64,000 bases of DNA from Drosophila pseudoobscura (GCF_009870125.1 NC_046683.1:2914001-2978000), one strand, 5' to 3'. Shown: positions 35,801-47,996, numbered from the stretch's first letter. Translations and numbers: made by a program. Notes: generated by a model not told the origin, from the letters alone.

Positions 35801-38800
35801 GGCCGCCCCCGGCCAGGCGCGCTCCGTTGCAGCCGACGGGGGAGCGACGGCGGACAAAGCCGGCCCTGTTCAGCAGTCGCAGGGTCCTGAGGCGGGTCTG
35901 CTGGCGCCGGCTGTCGAACGCGCTGCTCGATCGCTGCTCGCCGCCCATCGCGGAGCTGTTGAGTGTGTTATGGATGGAGTCCATTCCTGATCGCGGTGTG
36001 TAAGGTGGGGGTGGAGTCAGGAGTCAAGGCTGCACGATTGTTCGATTTGCGCGGAAAACTTTGTCAAACGGGTATTGCGGCCGGGAAAATTGGGAGAAGC
36101 CAAAGGTAAATTGGAAAATTGGAAAAACTGGAAATTTTGTTTTGCAGTCTAGGGAGAGCTCGATTCTGAGATCCGTTCTGTTTTGAAAACTGTGTAAAAT
36201 AGCCCCAATGAAATCTGTTCGAATGACACTTGGGGCTTCGGACTGACTCTCCGACCACTTGGATCGTCCCAAAAACAGGATAGTGCCCCACTGGGAGCAA
36301 AGCAAAAGACAAGAGGGGAGTGGGTAGGAGACGAATGTATACGCCGGCATTAGGGATTAGGCATCGAAGAGTAAGGGCCCTGCATGAAACCACAGCTGCA
36401 CTCGTGCCTCTTGAATGCTTTCGATCAGATTCGGAGCACAGCGAATCACCGAAAACCTGTACTGACTCGAAACATGCCAGCCAGAAGAGTGAGCGTGAAG
36501 AAAGAACCGAAATTTTCAGATCTGACACAGTAAAAATGGCGAGACCTGCTTCGTTCGGTCCGGTTTGGGCGAGCGATTCGATGTACAGTAACGAGAAAGC
36601 CGAGACGATTCGATTCGGATCGATCAAGATTTTGTAGCTTGGAGCACAAGAGTCCTGCCGTGCCCAGGATGCACGCAGGAACCTGCGTCCAGGTTCCCCG
36701 TTTGCCGGGAATCACAAGGATGAGATGTCTACCCCTGGGATGTGGGTGGTGGGTATTATGAATGGCTGAGGGTAAGAGGCGAACGCAAACAGAATAACAG
36801 AATAAAGAAACTCTGACAGTGTTGAAGAATCAACGAAAATGCACACAAACGAAACAGAACAGAACAGAACAGAAAGAAAGAAAGAATGTAAGAAGAAAGA
36901 AAATCAAACTCACCTCACGCGCGGCACAGGGAGTGTAGCAGTAGAAGGTGCAGCAAGTGGCACGTGGCACGTGGTACGTGGTGCGTGGCATGGGGCACAA
37001 GGAGTGTAGCAGTAGAAGGTTTATACAGGGTGCAGCACGTGGCTCGTGTTGATGGTTGCACAAATAGTTGGAAGAGCGATAGAAAGAGAGAGAGAGAGAG
37101 AGACGACGACGACGACGAAAACGAAGACGGCTTGTGGCTTAGTGTGTGTGTGTGTGTGTGTGTGTGTAGGAGCTATGCGAAACAAGGCTCTGGGTGGAAC
37201 TCGAATTGAGTTGGTTCCGGTTCTTAAGGGTTCTGTGGCTGGTTCTGGTTCCCTCTGCCGTTGTTTCACTTTCACTTAACGATACTCATTTGATCCTTGC
37301 GGGGGGTTCGGTTTTACTTATCTTTTTATTGACTTAGTTTTCATAATATTAGATTTATTGCATTTGTTTCTTTGATTGGTTTGTTGTCGGTTGGTTTGTT
37401 GTTGGTTGGTTGGTTGTTTGGTTGGTTTTATCGCGGTTTCGGCTCTCATTAAGCTAAAGCTTAGGAATTAGTACTGTTCTCAGAATTTGAGTAATGACTT
37501 CGCACACAGACAGTATATGCACATTACAACACATTAAGAGAAAACGAACAAAAATAAGAAAACGGAAAAGAAAAAGTTGGAAAAATAATTAGTTTAAGGT
37601 AAGGAAAGGTGCACACAGAAAAATCATGATATAAAATGTGAAACGGGGGTGGGTGAGGGGTTGAAGGGGGAAGCAAATGAGAATGAGAATGCCAGCACAC
37701 AAGGGAGGAAAAAGGAGGCATACAAAAGCAGGGGTCGTTGAACCGATGGCCCTCTCTGTTGCGGCCATGTCCCAGCCGAAAGTGAGGGGAGGGGAGTGGA
37801 GGGGAGTAGACCGGAGTATAGCCATCTCGCTTCTATCTGTGCCGACGGCAAGGCTGTACAGAAGTCATTCGATAGTATTCCACATGGATATGCCGTCCCA
37901 AATAGGGACTAATTCCATTATCTTTACCATTAAATACTTTAAATGTGTTTAAAACTACAAAAGACTGGAGGAATATTTATATTCCGCAGGGCAGACAGAA
38001 AGCGATAGGTTTCTTTCGGGAAAGCAGAGGAGAGCGGAGCGGAGCGCAGAGAAGACGAACGAAAAAAAAGAAAACTATTAAAACTTTAGCGAAACTACAG
38101 AAAAACGTGAGCGGGCGGGCGGTAGCGTGAATTCATACCAACGAGAGAGCGAGAGAGGCCAAGTGCGATTGGGTTTCATAGCTGGCTGCTTTTGTCGCGT
38201 ACTGGAAGCAGTGCAGGAGCAGAGCAAACGGTAAACGGCGATCGATCAGCGGCAACGACAACACAGACACGCACACGAACATAGATCGGATTTAAGCGAT
38301 TAAGAGAGCTTACAACAAAAACAAGAACAACAACAGTAGCAGCAGCTTTGAGAAGGAGAGCAAGGGAGCGCACTGGCTGAGAGTGGAGAGTACCATGAGG
38401 AGCGAGAGGGGGGAATGGAGAGAACTGGAAAGAGAGAGAGAGACTGAGTGAGACTCACCTTCGCACTGGACTCGCCATCACCAGGGGCGTTGCCACGCCC
38501 AGCGGCTTAATTCGTTGCTGCATGGTGGGTGTGGCGGTGGTCGTCCCACTGCGTTGATTTTGTGCTGCTGCCGCCGCCACCGCAGCCGCAGCGGCCGCCG
38601 CCGCTATAGCCTGTTGCTGCTGGACACTGACGCCGTAGCCAACGCCGCCGGGATGATCCGGCGATAGGGCGTCGCTCGTATAGCCGCGCTGCGGATCCAG
38701 ACCCCTGCAGAAGCAACAACAAGAAAAGTACAGATCAGTCGTGGCCCCCAATAACACAGAAAGTAATGTAAAGAGAGCAGGGCGCGAGGGTACTGAAAGC

Positions 38801-41800
38801 AAGGGCCGCGGCTCTACTTTATACCCGTCACTCAGTCACTCGATTTTATATTTTGTATCTGTCGAACCGTTTGGGAGATTCTCGGAGGGTGTATTAGATT
38901 TGATCTGTGTGTTTCTTTTCAATTTTTGTTGCCCTGGCAATGTTCGCTCTCCTCCGACAGATCGCGCACATTGCACGAGGAAGAGTGTGTGTGAGAGAGA
39001 TGGAGAGAATGAGTAAGAGCGTGGAAGGGATTTCTTTTGTTCCTTGTGGCTATAAAAATGATCCGATCTGAGCCAGAATGGAAATGCCCATATGTACATA
39101 TGTATCTATTTATCACTCAAAGAAGCGATCTTCAAACTCATTCTGCACTAGGTAGAGGTTCAAGTGGTTCAACCCATTGACTCTCCCTCTCTCCCACATG
39201 ATCAAGCACGCTAAGCCACACTGGGAGAGAAGGAGATGTGCGTTGAACACCTTAAGACTGAGGAACTCACCTGGGCCGCGCATGCGGACTGTGGCGCGGA
39301 TGGTAGAGACGCATGTGGCGGGGCGAGTCGCCTCCTCCGCCGCCGCCTCCGGCCGTGCTCTGGGAGTTGGGCATGCCCGTGGCGATGCTGCCGTTGAGGC
39401 CACCGCCGCCGCCCCCGCCGCCGTCGCTCACCTGCGGCAGGTAGAAGTTGCTCGAGTTGTGTCGCTGCAGCGGCGGCGTCGGCTCGCAGTCTTGGCTCTG
39501 TGAGGCGGGTGGCGGCTCCAGGTCCGTGTCGGAGCACTCTCGTCCCGGCGATAGCTGTGGATGGGCAAGCGATTATCGCAGAGTCGGGGATTAGTTATCG
39601 ATTGACAGCCGATAGGCGACAGGGAGCAGCAGAGATCGACACAGACTTAGGCCTACATTAAGTTGCGTTCGTTTTAGAAAACAAATAATAAAAAACGGAT
39701 AGAAACGATAGATAGATATAGATAGGAGAAACAGACGTAGAAGATTTCAACGGAAATGAAGGAAAAGATGAAAAAGATGGAGACAAAGAGAGAGAGAGAG
39801 ATAGAGATACAAGGAAAACATACAAAATTGTACACAAAATGTGGAAATGAGGGGGGAAATGGGGGTTGTGTCGGTGTGTGTGTGTGTGTGGAATTCCCGC
39901 CGGAAGGGGTCAGCAGGAGGTGTCCAAGGCCCCAAAAAAAAAAAAAAAAAAAAAAACACTGGAGAGAGGCCGAAGGACGGGGGGGAAAAGAGGAACAGTC
40001 TCCGAAAAAAGCACTGCAAAGCGAAAAGAGTCAAAGGGGAAATCCAGAAAAAGGACGAAGTCCTTGCGGATTCCCTGGCAGAATACTGTAAGGACAGGAT
40101 ATACTTTTTCTACCCGAAACTTGAGTAACTTTCTGTTGGAAAACTGATCACGAATCACGAATCAAAGGGCGCGCCAGGACCAGGATCAGGCATCATGGTG
40201 GAGGGAAGTACTATTCCTTATTATTTCATTGTTATTTAAATTGATTTTGTTCAGCTTCTTCTCGATTTGTCAGCTATCGGTATAGGCCATTAAGAGCATT
40301 GTATCGTAAATCAAGAAAAGGTATCACTGATCATAATGGATGAACTATCAAATCGCAAGGAATCCATCACTGATCAGGGATCACGACGGACAGAGAAGGG
40401 CAGACAAGGTCAAGGATAGGCATCGCATGCTTTCGAATATACATATATCTGCAAGATATTTGTTTCGTGCTCTTTTTACCGTTTCGAATTGCTAGTGTAG
40501 TGTGGAGACAGAGAGAGAGAGAGGGAGAGGGAGAGAGATAAAGATAGGGAGTGCAAAGGACGGGGAAGACTACCGAATTTTGAAAAATTATTGTATTTGA
40601 AGGGAAATCATAAGAGGAATAGAAAAGAAATTGAAATCAATATTTCTCGGGGGGAAGTCATGGTCAAGGTCAAGGGTCAATCAATCAGGAATCAAAAAGA
40701 TACAAATTAGAATACAATTAGAATTTTTGTTTTGTTTTTGGTTTTGGTTTTAGATAGTTTTTACCTTTATCGGTGCTTGCAGTAAGTGTAGAGTTTTGTT
40801 CTTTGTTCTTTGTTTTTTTGGTTTTCTTTTGCTTTCTTTTTGAGTTTTCAAGTTTTCGAGTTTCGACCAATTCTTTTCGATATAAGTATGTATGCTATAT
40901 GGTTCTATATATACGTATGTGGTAGTACTGATGTAACACACGACACTTCTGGAGCGGGCCAGAGCGGGCCGCCCTACTAGTAGAACACGAAACGGAAACG
41001 GAAACAGAAACAGAAACGGGTTAAGATGCCCAAAACGGAAGGAAGCGGGTCAACTAAATATTTAGGTGTATATCGCAATGCAAAAAATACGGGAATACGG
41101 GTATATACGGGCAGGGAAGGGCAGGGCAACTCAACAGCTCCATCCGCATGCATGCAAAGTGGGGAAAGGGCGGGGAATGTGGGTGGGGAGGTGGTGGTGG
41201 TGGTGGTGCAAAACTAAACCCTAAGACTGCGCCTTGTCGGGTCTTGTCGGCAGTCCGATGAAAGATCCCCCGAGACCCAGAAGAAAACTTTCACCGCGAG
41301 GTAATTACAGTCTATCGGATGGATCGTTCGTAGGGTTTATGAAAGTTCAGTGTTGTGAAACGCACATATGGCTGGGTCTTCAAGTAGACCCTAACAGATT
41401 GCTCGCACACATAAAATCCGCTAGTGACGAACCAATGGTCGCCTCCGCAGATGCCTCAGGAGGCGACACCAACTTCACCTGCCTTTCCTTCCTATTCCGC
41501 CTCATTGGTGAGGCGCCTCCAAGACGAATGTCCCCTTAACGTGCAGCCTTTTGTCATTGTATTTTCGCGTAAACTTATCTCAAATATGTTTAGTTAAAGT
41601 TCTCTACCAGAACTGGCTTTTAGCCTTCTTTCTTGGATTTTCTTGGATTAATATGGGATGTGCTGTGCTTTTTATGGATGGGCTTTATTAGGTGACTTTG
41701 TTCTTATCAGAAATCAAATAGACGTATGTTTTTTGAGTTTTATAATAATTAAATCAGAAGATTCATCCATGGGAACGCTCTTTATTCCGCAAAAATGTTG

Positions 41801-44800
41801 GCTGATGATACGAATTTTCCCGTATAACGAATTCCCCTTGAGATTCGCTAATCCTTGAGTCCTAAGAAATCGCAGACGGACGCAGAAGTGCATTTCCAAT
41901 AAACCCCAAAAAATAGTAGGCATTTGTGTTAGGCGAAGGAAAAATAATCTAAAAACTAGTGAATGGAGGATATATACTATTGAGGTATTTTACAGATTTA
42001 TGGTACATATGTATAGGGGGAGGGGGGATATGTTTTTGCCACAAAGATAGCCAAGATAGCATTAGCAGAGGCAGAGGCAGGGGCAGATGAAGGAGAAGAA
42101 AGTAGAGAAAGAGATTAAGAGAGAGAGCTGGGGTGTGCGTGTGTTTGTGTGCGAGTCATTGGGTGGGGTGGGGGGGGTCCTGAAAGGGGGGTGTGGCATT
42201 AGCTAACTAATCGTCCGCCCAGCCTCCCCCGGTGGAGAGGCAGCGGGATGATGGAGAGAGCGGAGGGAAAGCGGGTAAGCAGCAGCAGCAGGAGGACAGG
42301 CTACAACTTTCTTTCTACCCCAAAAGCAGAAGGAAAAGCGAAAAAGCAGCGAAACAGAAAAGAAAATACGGCCGTAAGTGCAGTGCAGCAGCCAAAAAGA
42401 AAACAAAACAACAATTATATGTTTGAAGGCCAGAGTGGGTAGGGGTGGGAAAGGGGGGAAAGGGGAGGAGGAGGCGCAGGTTGAAGGATGAATGCCAGCT
42501 GGGACTGGTGGCACGACACGTGGGGCACTCTATTTTCATGTCTGTGGTACAGTGAAGCATCTCTTAGGCGGACGGACAGTCCCAGTATATCCCGAGAGTG
42601 CTGTGAGTACTATTTCTATCCTGATGGGGGGATCAGGACCGCCCTTGGCGATTGAATATGGATTCACTTTGAGGTCCCTCCGCCAGAAGGGGATCTAGTG
42701 GTCCCACACCACACCTCAGTGTCTACTGTGAGTTCTCGCCCATTAGAAGACTCTTCTCCTTGGCTTGGCGGACCGGACAGTGTGGGGTCCCTCCCTTTAC
42801 GCTGAGACCAAGTCCTGTGAGCACTCATAGGATGTGCTCTGATGTTGCCTGCTTCCCAGCACAGAATCTAGAGGGGATAGACTCCCCAATGGTTTCGCTA
42901 TCTTGAGGTGATATCTCAGATGAGAAGCCGAATTTAATAGCCTTTAAGTCCATAATACCCTTCGGGCTTGACGATGCGATCGACTGATGCGACTTTATGG
43001 TGGTTTTTTATTTTCTTTAGATTGATTATCACCCGTTTAAGGTTATCGAAGGAGAAACAGCTGTGAGCCCACAGAATGGCCTTCCGGCTGGCTCCCTTGG
43101 GTTGAGGTCGGAGGCAAAAGTGGAAAGTGGAAATCAGAGCCTGTCTGGTGCACTCTTTTTCTACGATTTGGCATTTATAAATTATTAAAATCATTAAGCA
43201 GAGTGGGGGCTGGGGTGGGCTGGGGACTATAGCAACAGAAGGAGAGCAAAAGAAAGAGACAGAAGAGGAAAAAAAAACAGAGAGACAGAGAGAAAAAGAG
43301 AGCGCGCTCAAAGCGAGAGAAAAACAAAACAAAAAAGAAGGAAAAACAAAGTAACGGAAACAAAAAAACAGAAACAGAAACAAACAACAGTTAACGTTTA
43401 CAGTTACGGTTTAAATGGGAAAAATATGGATATATAAAAAGTAACACCAATTACGATTACAACAACATTAGCTAATCCAAACAACAAACAACAGGTGGCG
43501 CCAGCAATGCCCGCACTAGCCACGAAAAACTGGCAGTAAGACAGAGAGAGCGATATAGCGATAGAGCGCGAGAGAGCGATTGCTGTCGCCATCTGGAGAA
43601 CTATAGGGTATATATATATAGGGTATATTGGGTATATTAGTTAGATACAATAGATATAGGATACATAGATATATGTAATGGGAATCTGAATTTGTTCTTT
43701 TTTTGTTGGTTTTTTTTTTTGGCTTTGCATTTGTTTTGCTCGCTCTTTTGAATGAGTTGTTTCGAAGTTTTTTTGGTTGTTTGTTTTGTTGCAAAAATTG
43801 TTTTTTTTTTACCCACCTTACTGTAAAGCGTTGTGCTGCCCGACCGTTGATTATAACCATTGCCCTCGGCCATATAAGTCTTTACCTGAATTCCACGCTT
43901 CTCCCGACTCGACTCGTAGTAGGAGCGGGGCGAATACTGCACCGCCGTACCACGAATACCGCCCCCGGCACCGCCGCCACTGCCGACAGCAGCAGCAGTC
44001 CCGTTGCCACCGGCACCGCTGGAATTGTTCTGTTGGTTGGTCCGATCGTTGCATATCGTGCTAATGGCCTGGTTCTGGGTCTGCGATCGCCTCGATTCGT
44101 ACTTCTTTGGGTTGAGTAAGCTGTCAAAAGGAACAGACAGAGAGAGAGAGAGAGAGAGAGTATTAGATGCCTGTAATATATTTTTTGATTACATGTTTAT
44201 TGATAATATTGAATTGGGCAAGTGTAAGATGTATCAAAACAATTCAAACGGCGGCTTTATCTCTGCTGTTTGCCAGCAGGGCTGCTCTTCTTTTCTGCTG
44301 TTGCAACGCTGCTTCTCTACTGGAGCTGTTAATCTACATAGTTCGCTGTTTCTGTTGCTGGCTCTCTGCTGTTAACATACTTATCCGCTGATGCTTCTCT
44401 TTTGTTGCTACTGCTTGTTTGCTATTGTTGCTGTTAAACTGCTGTTGATCTACATAGTTCTGCTGTTACTCCTGTTAACCTGATTCTCTGTGGCTATTGC
44501 TGCTTCTCTGCTGTTAATCTACATAGTTCTGTTGCTACTGCTGTTAACATACTTCTGCGTTGCTGATTCTCTGCTGTTGCTGCTGCTGCTTGTTTGCTGT
44601 TGTTGCTGTTACTCCTTTTAACCTGCTACCCTGCTGTTAATCTGCATTGTTCTGCTGCTACTGCTGTTAATCTGCTTCTCTGTTGCTGCTGCTGCTTGTT
44701 TGCTGTTAATCTACTGTTGATCTACATAGTTGTGCTGTCCACCTGCTTCTCTGCCGGTTCTCTCGTGCTGTTGCTCTGCTCTCCCTACGCCCCCGTCGCC

Positions 44801-46353
44801 TTCTGACATACACATGTACAAATGTATACTAAGATCGTAATTTAAGCTCCCAAATAAACTGTACAGTTTAGCATTTGATTGCTACTTAAGCAGCAGCAGC
44901 AACAACAACGTCGGATGATTCGAGTGCAATTTAGAGGACGGACAGTCTACACAATAGACAGTTTGACAAGTTAAATCTAACGATTTGAATAAATTGTGTA
45001 TGAATTGTCGAACGACTTGCAACATTCTAGATTCTCTGGCCTCTGTTGTGTGTGTGGGCGGGCGGAGGGCGGCGGGCGGCTGCATCGTAGTTGCACACGG
45101 CATTCGATTATGGCAGGCTATGGCATGATTGACGTTGCTGGCTACCAATTAGCAATGCGCCGGAGAGACAAGTGTCTCCCATTCAAGAGTTGAGCAATTA
45201 AATTTAACAATCACAAATCGATATCATCTCGAACGCCCCACAAAGCCCGCCCAGCCACCGCCACCGCCTGCAACAGGCGGAAAGCATCCATGTCGAGCCA
45301 TGTCGGGCCATGTCAGGCCATGCCCCAAATACACCAGCACCTGCTCTGGGAGGGAATGTATGGGGCATGTACACATGTAGGTGGCCTCCACTCACCTTGG
45401 ATACTGCGGTCCGAACTGTGTGTAGCAGCAGTTGTGCCAGCAGCCGCGCGAGAACGGATTGTAGCCGCCCTTGAACTTGCCCGTGACCTGCTCGTTGGTG
45501 GTGCGACCCCGTGACACCAGCACCATGTGGAAGCCGGTCAGGCCGAATATGGGTATGGCCAGTATGGTAACAAGGCCCATCAGTATCATGCTGTGGAAGA
45601 GATCGCAAATCGCCAATCGCAAAAGGGTTAAGGGTTAAACCAAGACAGAGACAGAGAGAGAGAGGGAGAGCGGGGGACAGAAATCTCTGCCTAAAGCTAT
45701 ATACATATGTATATATAACATATGTAAGTGATGTTGTGTTTGTTTTGGTAAAGGATACGCTACAATTGGCGCCGTGTCCTTGATGTGGGGCATTATCTTG
45801 AGCACATAGACCAGGCACAGCGAGAATATGCTCAGCATGTGTATGGAGAGGGAGACGAGGAAGAAGAAAAAGAACCTATAGTTCCTCCGGCCGATGCAGT
45901 TGTTGACCCACGGGCAATGATGGTCGAAGGTCTGAAACGAAATCGAGATCTCAGTATCAGTACCTGTAAGGCGGGAGGGGATGGCAGATGGGACTCACCT
46001 CTATGCAGTGATTGCATACGGAACAGTGGGAGCAGCGGGGCGGGCGGTAGAACTTGCAGGTGACGCACCATTTCATCTTGACGGTGATGCCGTTGATCTC
46101 AGCATTCTTGTAGAGCGGGGCGCGCAGCTCCTCCTCGCAGTCTTCGTCGGGTGAGGCTAGAATACAGTCGAAGTTTAGGCTGTGCGGACTGGCGCTGGCC
46201 CTCGCTCGGCCCTCGTTTAGCCCTCGCTACATACCTTTGGGTATAATGCCCGGGTCCATGAACGTCGCCAGCGTGAAGTTGGCCAGCACGAAGAATGTGA
46301 TCACGCCCTGGTAGGCCAGCACCCATGGATGGCTCTTCACGTAGTACTGGCAG
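32839..46353 (-). CDS. Zdhhc8: DHHC palmitoyltransferase of the ZDHHC5/8 class, lacking only the first coding exon
   Basis: This is a membrane S-acyltransferase that transfers palmitate to protein cysteines. Nine exons join in phase: 46353-46235, 46156-45999, 45931-45759, 45590-45396, 44120-43817, 39554-39271, 38704-38459, 34230-33968 and 33902-32839 (TAA 32841-32839), giving 934 residues. Visible numbering: [16 protein letters not shown] with a membrane segment and DPGI (1-36), the Cys-rich zinc-binding DHHC domain ([22 protein letters not shown] at 95-98), two further membrane segments (about 115-137 and 151-177), then the [10 protein letters not shown] (TTxE-type) motif. The long cytosolic tail is rich in Gln, Ala, Gly and Ser-Pro and ends MNYEISV. 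The same C-terminal PDZ ligand ends human ZDHHC8. The first exon begins in mid-codon, so the initiator Met and first membrane segment lie elsewhere; they were not found up to 64000. The donor after the DHHC exon (GC|GTATCC) is weak. Polyglutamine lengths probably vary. Confidence 0.93.
35103..35984 (-). CDS. Nested gene: unrecognised two-pass membrane protein
   Basis: A single uninterrupted frame of 293 codons runs from ATG 35984 to TAG 35103 inside a Zdhhc8 intron, on the same strand. The N-terminal 168 residues are Arg/Gly/Ser-rich and look disordered. The last 125 residues are well ordered: a membrane segment ([19 protein letters not shown] and on), a basic loop ([19 protein letters not shown]), a second membrane segment ([20 protein letters not shown]), and a soluble tail with [20 protein letters not shown] second ATG at 35480 (CCAAGATGG, good fly context) would make just this 125-residue unit, and may be the true start. 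The frame does not match the splice phase of the preceding Zdhhc8 exon, so an alternative last exon is unlikely. I do not recognise the family. A 323-codon antisense frame here is treated as a shadow. Confidence 0.65.
   Translation of the reverse strand: MDSIHNTLNSSAMGGEQRSSSAFDSRRQQTRLRTLRLLNRAGFVRRRSPVGCNGARLAGGGLGTSDFEVAGGGDNGVEPDQGSSVFSDAMDRPRARWMRSATTAGASKDLAQAPYARGSWRPRKREEATGPEQENGESYDGSDRRDPGAGREARPELMLAREGFPSSKMDYVTLIGFVLGYLASNILFLLCWYFSWLKEKVGRIRRRLLGHENLWEFFDFEDNSRYSTQTKLVLAPLILFCILLYGLVNIMHIVIKLVRSDVPRTVLDFVQAVAESGLQGTIAGIRAGSERFV
36374..36659 (-). repeat. Dispersed repeat family, copy D (reverse, nearly full length)
   Basis: It begins AGGGCCCTGCATGAAACC and CTCGTGCCTCTTGAATGC, then AGAGTGAGCGTGAAG and GAACCGAAATTTTCAGATC, then GACACAGTAAAAATGG, and continues to a GATTCGATTCGGATCG block. 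An AGAGTCCTGCC motif closes it at 36649-36659, but in direct rather than inverted orientation, so the right edge may belong to a second fragment. Confidence 0.65.
37142..37167. repeat. (GT)n microsatellite
   Basis: Thirteen GT units in the Zdhhc8 intron, close to a GA run at 37087-37103 and a GAC run just after it. Confidence 0.95.
39555..43816 (-). other. Zdhhc8: Zdhhc8 intron (4.3 kb)
   Basis: Flanked by a GTGGGT donor at 43816 and a CATCCACAG acceptor at 39555, both in phase 0. It contains a 23-base A run (39934-39956), GA-rich tracts, a perfect 9 bp hairpin at 41438-41467, a 340 bp non-repetitive block near 42560-42900, and a CTCF-like AGGTGGCGC at 43493-43501. No gene is recognised. Confidence 0.85.
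44121..45395 (-). other. Zdhhc8: Zdhhc8 intron (1.3 kb) filled by a minisatellite
   Basis: Flanked by a GTGAGT donor at 45395 and a TTTTGACAG acceptor at 44121; it splits a Ser codon. About half of its length is the imperfect tandem repeat described separately. Confidence 0.85.
44250..44745. repeat. Intronic minisatellite with ATCTACATAGTT and CTGCTGTTAA units
   Basis: The segment ATCTACATAGTT recurs at about 44330, 44449, 44517 and 44719 (with a variant ATCTGCATTGTT near 44639), each embedded in CTGCTGTTAA/CTGCTGTTAC and TTCTCTGCTG units. Unit spacing is irregular (roughly 70-120 bp), so this is a diverged higher-order repeat. It is not coding. Confidence 0.8.
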
Positions 46354-47968
46354 CTGCGAAAAACACACAAAGCAGAGGTTTAGGTTTATTCGGCTGCTCA
46401 AAGGGTGGAACATAGGTCTGTACTGTGTTCTATCTGTAGTACGTAATCGTTCAAAACTGTTACAGGCTCACAGGCGGCTACTCTCTCGTGCATAACCCCG
46501 GCAGACAGCATTCGGAGGGGAGGAAGGGAGGAAGGGGGCCCCTAGTTCAACAGCAAACATTGGGCCTTGGTGGGTGGGGGAGGCGTTCTGTGATTAGGCC
46601 CAGAAGCAGAAGCAGAATCCACATTATTGACCATTAAATAGAGTCAAACAACTACAGGCAGGGCCATCTCTGTGGGAACTGGCCACCAGCAGCCGCAATC
46701 ACTTTAGAGACTACTGAACCGGAACTCCACTGCACTCCCCCTGCTCCCCCCACTTGGCCCACTGCCAAGCCCGCGGACCGACAACCCGCCTTCCGCATCC
46801 TGCATCCTGCATCTGAGTCAAGCCGAGCAACCGCAGGCCACTGAAATGCTGCCAGCCGACACGAAACACGTGTCCTTTAGCCCATTTCCATTTCCGTCTG
46901 TCTTCGCTCTTCCCCCCGCCCCGCCCCGCCTCTCGCCACACCCCTCGACAGATGCATTTGCAATGATGTCCGGAACTTTTGTACGGTTGCGGGTTGCGGG
47001 TTTCGGTTTACGGCTTACGGCTTACGGGTTACGGGTTACTTAAGGTGAATGTATTACTTTTTTCCGGCATTCTCACTGCATTACGGATTGCTCTCCCTCC
47101 CCGTCACTCTTCTCCTCTGCTTCTTATCACCCTCTTAGGGCATTCACAAAGCCATACCGCAGGAAAAGTTGCAATGGTTTCAGACACCACATCATCATCA
47201 TCATCATCGTCGTCATTGCCAGTAGCGATGGCCGCCGGCTGTCCGTTTTGCAACATTTTCTTAGAGTCCTCCGATCAGCAGAGCAGCATCAAGCGCCATA
47301 GGAAGCTCAATTGTACTGCAAGCCGAAAGCTCTCGTGAAGCTCTTTTCGTTGCGTCTCACACACAAAGTCACATACATGTGCAGCACGCATGTATGTGTG
47401 GTCAAACGACGAACCAGTAAACGGCACAGGCACAGGCACGAACAATGTTGCGGAACATGTTTGAACAGGTCTGAGCAGATCGATCGAACGCAGGGGGGCC
47501 GGCCGACAGGTTCGAGCAGGTTCAAGATCAGACTCAATTCATTGCAGCGTTAAGGAGGGAAAACCTTTTGGCTGTATTTTCTGCTCACGGGATAAAACGA
47601 GTAACTCTTTCCCCCCAGGAGATGTTGCAAGGGTATTTGGAGCGAAGGCTTTCTCCCTGGCATTTTATTATTATTTTCTCACTTAGTCCGTGCTGGCAGG
47701 CGGCAGGCGGAAGGCAATTGGAAAAGCTTTCAAGTGCAGGTCGAGAAAGGAGATGGGGGAGAGCAGGGGGGGAACTTCACACCTCACTATCGCCATCGCC
47801 ATCGCCTTCTCTGCCTCTGGCCCTCCCTCTGAGCTTTCTTTTGGGAAACTGCTTCTGTTTTTGATTTATTTCTGCATTCTTATCGCATTTTGTTTACCGT
47901 TAACAAATGTAACGAAACAACAGCGAAAAAGCATCTCCCTGTCGTTTGTTCTTTCTCCACTTACTCCT

Positions 47969-47996
47969 CCCCCCCCCCCCCCCCCCCCCACCCCCC
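47969..47996. repeat. Poly-C tract
   Basis: Twenty-eight bases with one interrupting A. Such a run is prone to sequencing and replication slippage, so its exact length is uncertain. Confidence 0.9.

Larger units (their letters stand above)
34231..38458 (-). other. Zdhhc8: Zdhhc8 intron (4.2 kb) hosting a nested gene
   Basis: Intron between the exon ending at 38459 (GTGAGT donor) and the exon starting at 34230 (CCTCCCCCAG acceptor). Besides the nested ORF at 35984-35103, it holds GT runs (34409-34427, 37142-37167), a GA run (37087-37103), tandem TTACAG units near 34825-34868, and dispersed-repeat copy D. Confidence 0.85.

Noticed and set aside
35019..35990. 323-codon plus-strand ORF antisense to the nested gene
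   Set aside because: It mirrors the minus-strand membrane-protein frame over the same bases. Its product is compositionally odd and has no membrane or domain logic, whereas the minus frame encodes clear hydrophobic helices.
36374..36659. ORFs of 89-187 codons over repeat copy D
   Set aside because: The frame is not kept in the other copies of the same repeat, so it is non-coding.
39431..39431. Internal GTGAGC donor inside the Zdhhc8 exon 39554-39271
   Set aside because: It is in phase 0 while the next exon needs phase 2, so its use would shift the reading frame.
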